Shown here in pieces: positions 1 through 8,281 of a DNA stretch of 30,289 nucleotides. A model generated the notes under the pieces. The model was given only the letters and a program-made list of their open reading frames with translations, did not search any database and was not told the DNA's origin. The stretch covers positions 1 to 30,289 of the forward strand of contig CBFDCR010000063.1 of assembly GCA_965603365.1 (NCBI GenBank), in the 5' to 3' direction. A program made the position numbers and the translations under genes. The first letter of the stretch is position 1. Each line of letters starts with the position of its first letter. This DNA is from JAHELQ01 sp965603365 (GTDB taxonomy: Bacteria > Acidobacteriota > Aminicenantia > UBA2199).

Positions 1-186
1 CTTTTTTTTCTCTTCTTTGTACTTGAATGGAAGTCGTTTTTGTGTCATCATTGTAGTAACCTTTATTATCACCATTTTGTAGATTTGGGGTCTTACTTTT
101 CTCTCGTTGGTGAAAAAGTGAGGCCCCTTTTAAATCTCATTATACCCTATATTAGAAGATATTTCACCTTTTTTATAAAAATTTGA

Positions 187-208
187 TAAAAAATCGGGGC
201 GATCCCCG
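187..208 (-). terminator. Rho-independent terminator after holA
   Basis: Read on the minus strand, a perfect 5-bp stem (CGGGG/CCCCG, loop ATCG, 195-208) is followed at once by ATTTTTTA (187-194). It sits about ten bases beyond the holA stop codon, where the lptE-holA transcript should end. The short stem makes it moderate in strength. The stretch from 1 to 186 is AT-rich and holds no gene that I can see. Confidence 0.65.
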
Positions 209-218
209 GGCTCGCCGG

Positions 219-1292
219 TTAATGGTTGATGAGTTTGAGCTGGAAGATGAAGTTCTGGAGGGAGACGCGGGCGGAGTCTTCGCCGCTGGTTTTGGATTCG
301 TAATCCAACTGGTAGATCATATCCAGGATACAGCGCAGCCGCTGGGGGGAAAAATTGCGCACCATGCGGATAAATTTGTTTAATATAAATGAGGGCTGCT
401 GCAGGATTTTACCGATATCGTTGACCGGAAAGCTGTGCTCCAGCAAAAATTTCGCCGTGTAGATCTTATTGTAATGGGTAATCAGGGTGCCGATAATAAA
501 GGTCGGCTTCACACCGTTAATAAACAGATACTGTAAAATCTTCAGATACCTGGCCATATCTTCCTTCTCGATGGCTTCGGTCAGATCCCAGATCGAGTGG
601 GCCTCCACACCGCTGGCCAGCCAATCGATATCCTGGGCATCCAACACGTTGTCCTCACCGGTGTCGACAATCTCGAATTTACTCACCTGATTTAAGAGGG
701 AGATAAAATCGTCCCCCTTGATTTCGATTAGCCTCTCCAGGGCATTGGCGGTAATCCTGATCCCCTGCGCTTGTAAATGTTGTTTGATAAAACCCTGAAC
801 CTCCCGCTCAGACATCTGATCCAGATCGATATCGTAAGTCTGGGGAGAACCGAGATCCCGCAGCAGCCCCGTTATCTTCTGCTTTTTTAACTGTTTAAAA
901 TCATCTTTCAACACATCCAGAGAGATATATATAATCAGAATGGAATTCGGATTCGGCTTTTTCAGGTACTTTTGCAGCAGCTCTTTATCACTCTTATTCA
1001 AGCCGATTTTCTTGACCTCCCGGATCACCACCGCCACAATTTTTCGGGACTGGATAAAAAAACTGGAGCTGTTGACCTCATTAATGATCTCTTCCCAGTC
1101 ATGGTCACTCTGACTGTCCAGATAATATCGTCGATAATTAAAATCGGTCTTGTCCTCCAGAAAGGCGGCCGCAAAAGATTTAATGATCATTTCCCCCAGG
1201 GATTCATGAAATCCATACAGGATGTTTACGGGAAAAGACTCTTTGCCGGATTCGATTCTTCGCAGGGCATCAAAATAGGAGAGATGGGGCAT
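219..1292 (-). CDS. holA: DNA polymerase III subunit delta (HolA)
   Basis: 357 residues, the usual length for the delta subunit of the clamp loader, which opens the beta sliding clamp at the replication fork in the cytoplasm. The N-terminal domain has the family look: an opening that resembles a nucleotide-binding fold but lacks a working Walker A, then a stretch of the type YYLDSQSDHDWEEIINEVNS followed by a hydrophobic strand (VAVVIREVKKIG). The C-terminal third (from about residue 225) is the helical collar domain, with the IWDLTEAI and RYLKILQYLFINGVKP helices. The start codon overlaps the stop of the upstream lptE-like gene by one base, so the two are translationally coupled; lptE next to holA is a common bacterial order. 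A hairpin and T-run follow the stop. Alternative identity is unlikely. Confidence 0.92.
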   Translation of the reverse strand: MPHLSYFDALRRIESGKESFPVNILYGFHESLGEMIIKSFAAAFLEDKTDFNYRRYYLDSQSDHDWEEIINEVNSSSFFIQSRKIVAVVIREVKKIGLNKSDKELLQKYLKKPNPNSILIIYISLDVLKDDFKQLKKQKITGLLRDLGSPQTYDIDLDQMSEREVQGFIKQHLQAQGIRITANALERLIEIKGDDFISLLNQVSKFEIVDTGEDNVLDAQDIDWLASGVEAHSIWDLTEAIEKEDMARYLKILQYLFINGVKPTFIIGTLITHYNKIYTAKFLLEHSFPVNDIGKILQQPSFILNKFIRMVRNFSPQRLRCILDMIYQLDYESKTSGEDSARVSLQNFIFQLKLINH

Positions 1293-1810
1293 CAGAAGTT
1301 TTCCAATATGGTGGATACAATGCTCTCGGCGAATTTTTTTGAAATCCTGGCCAGTGCCTCGGTCTCCTGGGTGAAGAAATCACCGGATTCGATCTCATAA
1401 GAATCACTGAAGCTTAATCGCTGATTTTCAAAGATAATTTCATTGGTTTTCAAGTCGATGAATCTCACATTCAGGGTGATGCTCAGCCGGTACTGATTGG
1501 CCAGGGCGCTCCCGGAATAGGAAAGTGGGCGCACATCAAACCGGATGATTTCGCCCTCCAGCACCGAATCCCCCTGGGACATCCTGTCCACCAGTTTAAG
1601 CCGGCTTCTGCGGATGAACTCATCCCGAACGGCAAAGGTGACGAACTGCTCCGCCTGATATCGGCTGGTTTTGTTTTCAAAGTTCTTGATCACAATGGTG
1701 TGAATATGGGGTGGAACCTGCCGGCCAGAACCGGCCAGGCGATAACCGCAGCGAAACGATGCCCAACCAAGTACACACAAACAAAAGATAAAAATAAATT
1801 TTCTTTTCAT
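1292..1810 (-). CDS. lptE: LptE-like LPS-assembly lipoprotein
   Basis: 172 residues. LptE plugs the LptD barrel in the outer membrane and helps deliver lipopolysaccharide. Residues 1-20 form a signal peptide with a hydrophobic core, followed by a cysteine at 21 inside RCGYRLAG, which matches the C-G-Y-x-L start of mature LptE proteins. The lipobox is poor (S-F-R before the cysteine, where a small residue is usual), so lipidation is inferred from the family rather than shown. The middle carries the family pattern of a strand IVIKNFENKT and a later block KLVDR...DSVLEGEI. The length is normal and holA follows directly. The presence of this gene argues for an organism with an outer membrane. Confidence 0.82.
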   Translation of the reverse strand: MKRKFIFIFCLCVLGWASFRCGYRLAGSGRQVPPHIHTIVIKNFENKTSRYQAEQFVTFAVRDEFIRRSRLKLVDRMSQGDSVLEGEIIRFDVRPLSYSGSALANQYRLSITLNVRFIDLKTNEIIFENQRLSFSDSYEIESGDFFTQETEALARISKKFAESIVSTILENF

Positions 1811-1818
1811 CTTTGTAG

Positions 1819-1847
1819 ATTATATAGCAAAATATCATCAACTTCAA
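1819..1847 (-). promoter_or_regulatory. Sigma70-type promoter for lptE-holA
   Basis: On the minus strand: TTGAAG (1842-1847), 17-base spacer, perfect TATAAT (1819-1824). Transcription should begin near 1810-1813, at or just before the lptE ATG (1810). No Shine-Dalgarno sequence lies before that ATG, so the mRNA is probably leaderless. Confidence 0.6.
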
Positions 1848-2177
1848 TTCTTAAATTTATGTAGCCTCGATTTTGATCCGACCTCCCATTTTTGAATATT
1901 GTTTGCCATAACTACATTTAGATAAAAAAATCTACCTAATTTAATATTGGTTTAAAAATTCCCCAAAATTAAATACCGTTAAAAATAAATATAATTTATT
2001 TTTCCGTTTTTTCTTGACTTTTTTTTTTTAGGTGTGATATATATTAATATGCAAATAGAAATCTCTTGGTGGTTCCCAAAAAACATTCCATCAATGAGTG
2101 TCCAATTTCTTTTAATTTAAGGTTTAAATGCGTTCATATATATATCTTACACTACTTTCAAAATGGAGGGTTCCTAA
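1848..2177. promoter_or_regulatory. Divergent intergenic region with hydrogenase-operon promoter
   Basis: An AT-rich spacer between the divergent lptE and hdrA genes. On the plus strand TTGACT (2014-2019), an 18-base spacer made largely of T, and TATATA (2038-2043) make a plausible housekeeping promoter for the Hdr-Mvh operon. The untranslated leader would be about 130 bases and ends in a good ribosome site (GGAGGG, 2165-2170) before the hdrA ATG at 2178. I saw no riboswitch-like conserved core and no gene here. Confidence 0.5.
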
Positions 2178-3986
2178 ATGGAAGGAAAAGCTTTAACAGG
2201 TATCTTCTTTTGCGATTCCTTAAACGGAAAACGCGATGTCATCAACATTTCAGAAGTAGCGGCGTATGTAGAAAAAATCCCCCAGGTTGCCCTTTCATGG
2301 TATGCTTCCGAGATCCCGTTAACAGACGCGGGAACCATTTCAGCTAAAATCAAAGAGAACAATCTGAAGCGTATCGTTATCGCCGGCGACACGCCGGGAA
2401 TGGTAAAATCGTTTTTTACCAGGGCCATGGCCATTGCCGGCAACGACCCGGAAGATATTGTCCTGGCCAGTTTCCAGGAACACGGGGCAATCACTGCAGC
2501 CGATACGGATCAGGCAAAGGCGATTATTGCCTGTGCCATCTACGGTGTACCCTTTGAAGAGGCGGCTGCGCCGGCTGAAACCACGGTTCACTCCGATACT
2601 CTGGTCATCGGCGCAGGTATTGCCGGTATACAGGCATCCTTAGAAATTGCCGACGGCAACCAAAAAGTTTATCTGCTGGAAAGAACCGGAACTATCGGGG
2701 GCCACATGGCCATGTTCGATAAGACCTTTCCCACCTTAGACTGTGCCGCCTGTATTTTGACTCCCAAAATGGTAGAAGTGGGCCAGCACCCTTATATCGA
2801 GCTAATGACCTACTCCGAAGTGTTGGGGGTTAGCGGGAAACCGGGGAACTACAAGGTCCGCATCCTGAAGAGAGCCCGCCGGGTCAACCTGGCCACCTGT
2901 ATCTCCTGCGGCCAGTGTTCTGAAAAATGCCCGGGCACGGCCCCCAGCGAATTCGACACCGGCACCACCATGCGCAAGGCCATCTATATCCCCTTCCCCC
3001 AGGCAGTGCCCAACAAATACCTTGTCGATGCCGACAGTTGCCTCTACTGCCAAACGGACGGCCAAAAATGTGGGGTCTGTGCCAGGATATGTCCCACCAA
3101 GTGCATCAACCTGGACGAGAAGGATGAAGAAGTTGAAATCACGGTCGGGAACATTATTGTGGCCACCGGATTTAAGGTCTTCGATGCCAAACGGATTGAA
3201 AATTTCGGTTATGGGAAATTGCCCAATGTGATCACCTCCCTCGAACTGGAGCGCCTGGTCAATGCCGCCGGTCCCACCGGAGGCAGCATCGTGTCCAGAG
3301 GTAAAGATAAGAAGGAAAACTGGGTATTCTCACCGGAAAACGATGTGCCCCAAAGCATCGGGCTCATCCACTGCGTCGGCAGCCGGGATGAAAACTACAA
3401 CAAGTACTGCTCCAGAGTCTGCTGCATGTACTCGTTGAAACTGGCTCACCTCATCAAGGAGAAACTGCCGGATGTAGAGGTGTACGAGTACTTCATCGAT
3501 ATGCGGGCTTTTGGTAAGGGCTATGAAGAGTTCTATGAACGCATCAAAGGAGAAGGCGTTCACATCATTCGCGGGCGTACCGCCAAGATAGAGAAGAGCA
3601 AAAACGGGAAACTCTTACTGAGAAGCGAAGACATTCAGAATGGCACCCTACTGGAACAGGAACTGGATATGGCAGTTCTGGCAGTGGGGCTGGAACCCCG
3701 TGAAGATGCGGGAAAGATAGCCAAGATGTTGGGAATCAAGCAGGGTGGAGACGGCTGGTTTATGGAAGCCAACTACAACGGCGCCCCGATGGACACTTTC
3801 AGCGGCGGCATTACCATTGCCGGCGTGTGTCAGGGCCCCAAAGATATCCCCGACAGTGTGGCCCAGGGTGCGGGTGCAGCTTCAAGGGTGCTGCAGAGTA
3901 TTGCCAAAGGGAAAGTAAAAGAGAGCAGCAAAGATCTTCCCTTCGAAAAAATTGAAGCCCGCGCCAAAGAATTTTCTAATGCTTAA
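2178..3986 (+). CDS. hdrA: HdrA-type FAD/iron-sulfur protein (QmoA-like), first copy
   Basis: 602 residues, cytoplasmic. HdrA proteins carry FAD and 4Fe-4S clusters and are the flavin centre of heterodisulfide reductase and Qmo complexes, where electrons can be bifurcated or passed on. Visible parts: an N-terminal thiol-poor domain (1-130), the FAD-binding motif GAGIAGIQASLEIAD from G145, the D-C-A-A-C site (C189, C192) typical of the inserted cluster region, a 4Fe-4S motif at C241/C244/C247/C251, a second cysteine-rich motif starting at C288 (CxxC...CGVCARICP), and the HdrA signature HCVGSRDEN...YCSRVCCMYSLK in the second half. It is the first gene of a six-gene operon with gaps of 3 to 13 bases or overlap. 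The cysteine set differs from the second HdrA copy downstream. Assignment to the HdrA/QmoA family is firm; its electron partners are inferred from neighbours. Confidence 0.93.
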   Translation: MEGKALTGIFFCDSLNGKRDVINISEVAAYVEKIPQVALSWYASEIPLTDAGTISAKIKENNLKRIVIAGDTPGMVKSFFTRAMAIAGNDPEDIVLASFQEHGAITAADTDQAKAIIACAIYGVPFEEAAAPAETTVHSDTLVIGAGIAGIQASLEIADGNQKVYLLERTGTIGGHMAMFDKTFPTLDCAACILTPKMVEVGQHPYIELMTYSEVLGVSGKPGNYKVRILKRARRVNLATCISCGQCSEKCPGTAPSEFDTGTTMRKAIYIPFPQAVPNKYLVDADSCLYCQTDGQKCGVCARICPTKCINLDEKDEEVEITVGNIIVATGFKVFDAKRIENFGYGKLPNVITSLELERLVNAAGPTGGSIVSRGKDKKENWVFSPENDVPQSIGLIHCVGSRDENYNKYCSRVCCMYSLKLAHLIKEKLPDVEVYEYFIDMRAFGKGYEEFYERIKGEGVHIIRGRTAKIEKSKNGKLLLRSEDIQNGTLLEQELDMAVLAVGLEPREDAGKIAKMLGIKQGGDGWFMEANYNGAPMDTFSGGITIAGVCQGPKDIPDSVAQGAGAASRVLQSIAKGKVKESSKDLPFEKIEARAKEFSNA

Positions 3987-3997
3987 GGAGGAAAATC

Positions 3998-5128
3998 ATG
4001 GGAAAACGAGTCAATCCGAATTTAATAAAAGAGATGAAGAAGTTCGGTGCAGGCGACTGGAACGAATGTTTCCACTGCGGAAACTGCACCGCGATCTGCC
4101 CCTTAACCGAAAAAGGCTTCATGTTCCCCCGCAAAGGCATACGCACCATGCAGATGGGTCTAAAGGACAAAATGGCCGGCTACGTGGAACCCTGGCTCTG
4201 CTACTACTGCGGCGAATGCAGCGATACCTGCCCCAGAGACGCCAATCCCGGCGAACTGATGATGACCCTACGGCGCTTCTTAACTTCCCTCTACGATTGG
4301 ACCGGCTTCTCCGGTAAAATGTACAAATCAAAGCTGCTGCACATTATGGTTATGGCTCTCCTCTCTCTGGCCGTCATCGTCGCCTTCCTGGGCTTAGCCG
4401 ATTTCAACATCCCCCTGGGAGCAGACGGACTGGTAAAACTAAATTCTTTTGCTCCTGTTCATTTCATTGAGACTGCGGATCATATTCTACTCGGTGTACT
4501 GGCCTTCTTTTTGCTAACCAATATCTTCAACATGTATTATAAGGTTATCATAAAAGACAAGACGGTAAAGATTCCCCTGTGGTTGTATATAAAGGAGATA
4601 TTCCTGGCTGTGTGGTACTTTTTAACCCAATGGAAATTCTCAAAGTGCGACAAAAAAACCACCTATTGGATCAGCCACCTGCTGATCATGTCGAGCTATT
4701 TCATCATGTTTGCCCTGATCGTTATTTTCTTAGGCTATTTCCAGACTGAAGAAATCCATGAAGTGACCCATCCCCAGCGGTGGCTGGGATATTACGTAAC
4801 CTTTGGGCTGATTTTTGCCACCGTATACTATTTCATCGGTAGAATCAGGAAGAAGGAACAGATATTCAAGTTTTCCCACCACAGCGACTGGATCTTCATC
4901 ACTCTTCTGTTTTTGATTGCCCTCACCGGCATCCTGATCCATATTTTCCGTTTAAGCGGAATGCCCCAGGCTACTTACATCATGTACATGCTGCATCTGG
5001 CCGTAGAGGTTCCCATGGTGGTCACCTTTGTCGCCTTTTCCAAGTGGTCTCACATTGCCTACAGACCCTTTGCCATCTATTTTTCTAACCTAAAAAAATC
5101 TACGCTGGCATTGCAGCGCAGTAAATAA
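3998..5128 (+). CDS. qmoC: QmoC-like fusion of HdrC ferredoxin and membrane cytochrome b
   Basis: 376 residues. Residues 1-100 are an HdrC-like domain with two classical 4Fe-4S motifs, C24-x2-C27-x2-C30-x3-C34 and C68-x2-C71-x2-C74-x3-C78. Residues about 105-365 hold roughly six membrane helices of the NarI/HdrE cytochrome b type, with histidines inside or at helix ends (in SHLLIM, ILIHIF, MLHLAV and KWSHIAY) that could bind b hemes. This is the domain order of QmoC, which exchanges electrons with the menaquinone pool. A strong ribosome site (AAGGAGG) stands just before the ATG, 11 bases after hdrA. The gene places the operon at the membrane. Whether it reduces or oxidises quinone here cannot be read from sequence. 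Confidence 0.9.
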   Translation: MGKRVNPNLIKEMKKFGAGDWNECFHCGNCTAICPLTEKGFMFPRKGIRTMQMGLKDKMAGYVEPWLCYYCGECSDTCPRDANPGELMMTLRRFLTSLYDWTGFSGKMYKSKLLHIMVMALLSLAVIVAFLGLADFNIPLGADGLVKLNSFAPVHFIETADHILLGVLAFFLLTNIFNMYYKVIIKDKTVKIPLWLYIKEIFLAVWYFLTQWKFSKCDKKTTYWISHLLIMSSYFIMFALIVIFLGYFQTEEIHEVTHPQRWLGYYVTFGLIFATVYYFIGRIRKKEQIFKFSHHSDWIFITLLFLIALTGILIHIFRLSGMPQATYIMYMLHLAVEVPMVVTFVAFSKWSHIAYRPFAIYFSNLKKSTLALQRSK

Positions 5129-5139
5129 AGGAGACAAGA

Positions 5140-6864
5140 ATGGAAAAACCAAGAATAGGCGTATATGTGTGCTGGTGCGGTACCAACATCGCCAAGATGG
5201 TGGATGTTGAGGCTGTGGCCGAAGAAATTGGCAAAATGCCCAATGTGGTGATTGCCAAAAATTACAAGTACATGTGTTCCGATCCCGGGCAGGATATGAT
5301 TGTTAAAGACATCAAAGAACATAAATTAGACCGCGTGGTGGTTTCGGCCTGTTCTCCCCGAATCCACGAATTGACTTTCCGAAAGGCACTGGAAAATGCC
5401 GGTCTCAATCAATATCTGTTTGAAATGGCCAATATCCGGGAACAGGTCTCCTGGGTGCACGAGGATCGGGCGGAAGCCACCCGCAAGGCCAGAGCCCTGA
5501 TAAAGGCAGCCGTCACCCGGGTCAATTATCACGAGCCCCTGGAAAAACGGTCCGTGGAGATCAACCCGGCGACCCTGGTCATCGGCGGCGGCATTAGCGG
5601 TATTTCGGCCGCCCTGGAGATTGCCGATTCCGGACGAAAGGTCTTCCTGGTGGAACGAACCGCCAAATTGGGCGGTCAGGCAGCCAAACTGGATCTTCTC
5701 TATCCCTACCTCTACAGTGCCAGGCAGATGTTAAACCCCATGATCGAGCGGGTCAAAAACCACGAGAATATCGGGCTATTCATGGAATCGGAAGTGGGTG
5801 AGATTTTCGGTTACGTGGGAAATTTCGAAGCCACCATAGTGCCCAAAAAGGGAAAAGAAGTAGAACTCAAGTTTGGAAATATCATCGTGGCCACCGGCCT
5901 GAAGCCCTTTGATCCCTCGGTGATCGAAGAATACGGCTACGGAAAGCTCCCCAACGTGGTCACCTCCCTGGAATTCGAAGAGATGTTGGCCAAAGGCGAG
6001 ATCCAGACCAAAGAGGGGCACGTTCCCCAAAACATCGCCATCATCCACTGCGTTGGCAGCCGCAACGAAAAATATCACCCCTATTGCTCCAGAACCTGCT
6101 GCATGGCGGCTTTGAAGTTTGCCAACCAGGTTCGTTCCGCCATTCCCCATGCCAATATCTTTGAACTCTATGCCGACATGCGGGCCTTTGGTAAAGGTTG
6201 TGAAGAGATCTATGCCCAGAGCTCCCGGAAAAATATCATGTTCCTGATGTTCGACCAGAAAGAGGATCTACCCAAAATCAGGAAGGCCGATGCCGCCGAC
6301 GAATGCGAAATGGTGATCGAAATGAATGAACTGCTGTCCGGCGAGGCCATTGAAGTTCCCGCCGACATGGTGGTGCTGATGGTAGCCATGGAGGCCCAGG
6401 AAGATGTTAAAGATGTCGCTCACCACGTCGGTGTCAGCATGTGCGGCAACGACTTTTTTATCGAAAAGCATCCGAAACTCGATCCTGTGGCCACCACCAC
6501 CGACGGTGTGTACATCGTGGGTAGCTGCCAGGCCCCAAAAGATATTCCCGACTCCATCGCCCAGGCCAGAGCCGCTGTTTCACGAATCCTGGCCAGCATC
6601 TCGGTGGGCCAGGTACAGGTCGAGGTGACCACCGCCGAAATCAACGAAGAGATCTGCTGCGGTTGTCAGACCTGTGTCAAAGTCTGCCCCTACACGGCCA
6701 TCAGTTTTGATGAAGAGAAGGGCGTATCCGTGGTCAACGAGATTCTGTGCAAAGGCTGCGGTACCTGTGGGTCCGCCTGCCCCAGCGGCGCCATCCGCAG
6801 TAAGCATTTCACCGATCGGCAGATCATCTCGCAGATCGAGGGCTTAATGTCATTGGAGGTATAG
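5140..6864 (+). CDS. hdrA: HdrA-type protein, second copy with C-terminal ferredoxin domain
   Basis: 574 residues. It opens with the complete HdrA N-terminal module (VGxYVCWCGTN-type start with C11 and C13, then YMCSDPGQ and VSACSPRIHE), followed by the FAD motif GGGISGISAALEIAD near residue 149, the HCVGSRNEKYHPYCSRTCCM signature, and two C-terminal 4Fe-4S motifs (CCGCQTCVKVCP and CKGCGTCGSACP). The cluster inserted after the FAD motif in the first copy is missing: the D-C-A-A-C site is replaced by a cysteine-free stretch. The two copies thus share a fold but carry complementary cofactors, as QmoA and QmoB do. It is followed three bases later by mvhD, the partner that in QmoB is fused to the HdrA part. 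Confidence 0.92.
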   Translation: MEKPRIGVYVCWCGTNIAKMVDVEAVAEEIGKMPNVVIAKNYKYMCSDPGQDMIVKDIKEHKLDRVVVSACSPRIHELTFRKALENAGLNQYLFEMANIREQVSWVHEDRAEATRKARALIKAAVTRVNYHEPLEKRSVEINPATLVIGGGISGISAALEIADSGRKVFLVERTAKLGGQAAKLDLLYPYLYSARQMLNPMIERVKNHENIGLFMESEVGEIFGYVGNFEATIVPKKGKEVELKFGNIIVATGLKPFDPSVIEEYGYGKLPNVVTSLEFEEMLAKGEIQTKEGHVPQNIAIIHCVGSRNEKYHPYCSRTCCMAALKFANQVRSAIPHANIFELYADMRAFGKGCEEIYAQSSRKNIMFLMFDQKEDLPKIRKADAADECEMVIEMNELLSGEAIEVPADMVVLMVAMEAQEDVKDVAHHVGVSMCGNDFFIEKHPKLDPVATTTDGVYIVGSCQAPKDIPDSIAQARAAVSRILASISVGQVQVEVTTAEINEEICCGCQTCVKVCPYTAISFDEEKGVSVVNEILCKGCGTCGSACPSGAIRSKHFTDRQIISQIEGLMSLEV

Positions 6865-6867
6865 ACC

Positions 6868-7293
6868 ATGAGCTTTGAACCAAAAATCGTATCATTCTTG
6901 TGTAACTGGTGTTCCTATACAGGAGCAGACCTGGCCGGAACGTCCCGTATGAAATATGCCCATAACATTCGCATCATCCGGGTCATGTGTTCCGGCCGTG
7001 TGGAACCCACCTTTGTACTCAAAGCCTTTAGAGAAGGTGCAGACGGGGTTCTCATTTGCGGATGTCACCCCGGCGACTGCCACTACCACGAAGGCAACTA
7101 CAAATGTCTGAGAAGGTACCACCTGCTCCAGAAATACATCCAGCAAATGGGTATCAAAGAGAAACGGCTGAGACTGGCCTGGATCAGCGCCAGCGAAGGG
7201 AAGCAGTTTGCCGATCTGGTCAACGATATGACCGACACGGTTCGTCAACTGGGTCCTTGCAAAGTCAAACCCGTAATGGAAAAATTAGCTTAA
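6868..7293 (+). CDS. mvhD: MvhD, iron-sulfur link between hydrogenase and HdrA
   Basis: 141 residues, the normal size. MvhD binds a 2Fe-2S cluster and carries electrons between the Mvh hydrogenase and HdrA. The family cysteines are visible at C12, C15, C41, C64, C66 and C71, in the blocks CNWCSYTGADLAGTSR, RVMCSGRV and ICGCHPGDCHYHEGN. A ribosome site (GGAGG) overlaps the end of the preceding gene. Its position between HdrA and the two hydrogenase subunits is the expected one for an Mvh-Hdr complex. Confidence 0.94.
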   Translation: MSFEPKIVSFLCNWCSYTGADLAGTSRMKYAHNIRIIRVMCSGRVEPTFVLKAFREGADGVLICGCHPGDCHYHEGNYKCLRRYHLLQKYIQQMGIKEKRLRLAWISASEGKQFADLVNDMTDTVRQLGPCKVKPVMEKLA

Positions 7294-7306
7294 GGGAGGC
7301 AAATCA

Positions 7307-8281
7307 ATGGCAACAGATAAACCGAAACTAAAGATGGCCGTCTACTGGGGCGCCGCCTGCGGCGGATGCTGCGTGTCGGTACTGGATGTACACGAAAAAC
7401 TGTTTGACGTGGTGGCAGCAGCCGACCTGGTATTCTGGCCGATTGCATTGGACATCAAATACAACGATGTGGAAGGCATGCCAGACGGTCATATCGACAT
7501 CACCCTCTTCAACGGCGCAGTACGGAACAGCGAAAATGAGCACATTGCCAAACTCTTGCGCAAGAAATCCAAGATCCTGGTGGCTTACGGCTCCTGTGCC
7601 CATATGGGCGGTATCCCCGGGCTGGCCAATTTCACCACCAAAGAGGATATCTTCAAGAGAGTGTATGAGGAGAGCGAATCCACCATAAATCCCGATAAAA
7701 CCAGACCCCAAACGGCGTTCAAGGTCCCCGAAGGCACGCTGGAACTGCCGGAATTTTACAACGATGTCCGCCCCCTTGATCAGGTTGTGGATGTCGACTA
7801 CTATCTCCCCGGCTGCCCCCCCCAGACCGAGCGGCTGCTGGAGGTCTTCATGGCCATCGTCACCGGCCAGGAACTCCCGCCCAAGGGTTCGGTGGTGGGC
7901 GCCCTGAATAAAGCCCAGTGTGAAGAGTGCAAACGGAAAAAGACCGAAGAGAAGACCATCAAAAAGTTCTACCGGCCCTGGCAGATCAAAGACGACGGCG
8001 AGACCTGTTTCTTAGAACAGGGAGTCATCTGCATGGGACCCGCCACCCGGGGCGGCTGCGGCGTACGCTGCATCGAAGGCAACGCCCCCTGCCGCGGCTG
8101 TTATGGTCCTCCTCCCGATGTCCCGGATCCCGGCGCCAAGATGATGTCTGCCATTGCCACCATGATCGATGCCAACGAACCCGAAGAGATCGATAAAATC
8201 ATCGAGCAAATCGAGGATCCAGCCGGGACCTTTTACCGCTTTAGTTTACCCGCTTCTTTATTAAGGAGGAAACTAACATGA
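7307..8281 (+). CDS. mvhG: [NiFe] hydrogenase small subunit, group 3c (MvhG-like)
   Basis: 324 residues without a Tat signal, so a cytoplasmic small subunit that carries the Fe-S relay away from the NiFe site. The proximal-cluster motif is present near the N terminus (WGAACGGCCVSVLD), with the matching GSCAHMGGIPGLAN and YLPGCPPQ blocks further on. The C-terminal part is rich in cysteine (ICMGPATRGGCGVRC, NAPCRGCYGPPP), as in group 3 small subunits. The stop overlaps the start of the large subunit (ATGA), indicating coupled translation. Confidence 0.93.
   Translation: MATDKPKLKMAVYWGAACGGCCVSVLDVHEKLFDVVAAADLVFWPIALDIKYNDVEGMPDGHIDITLFNGAVRNSENEHIAKLLRKKSKILVAYGSCAHMGGIPGLANFTTKEDIFKRVYEESESTINPDKTRPQTAFKVPEGTLELPEFYNDVRPLDQVVDVDYYLPGCPPQTERLLEVFMAIVTGQELPPKGSVVGALNKAQCEECKRKKTEEKTIKKFYRPWQIKDDGETCFLEQGVICMGPATRGGCGVRCIEGNAPCRGCYGPPPDVPDPGAKMMSAIATMIDANEPEEIDKIIEQIEDPAGTFYRFSLPASLLRRKLT

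Noticed and set aside
1..186. Possible small RNA or gene at the window edge
   Set aside because: AT-rich sequence with T-runs and a distant GGTGAAA/TTTCACC pair only; no open frame or promoter of note.
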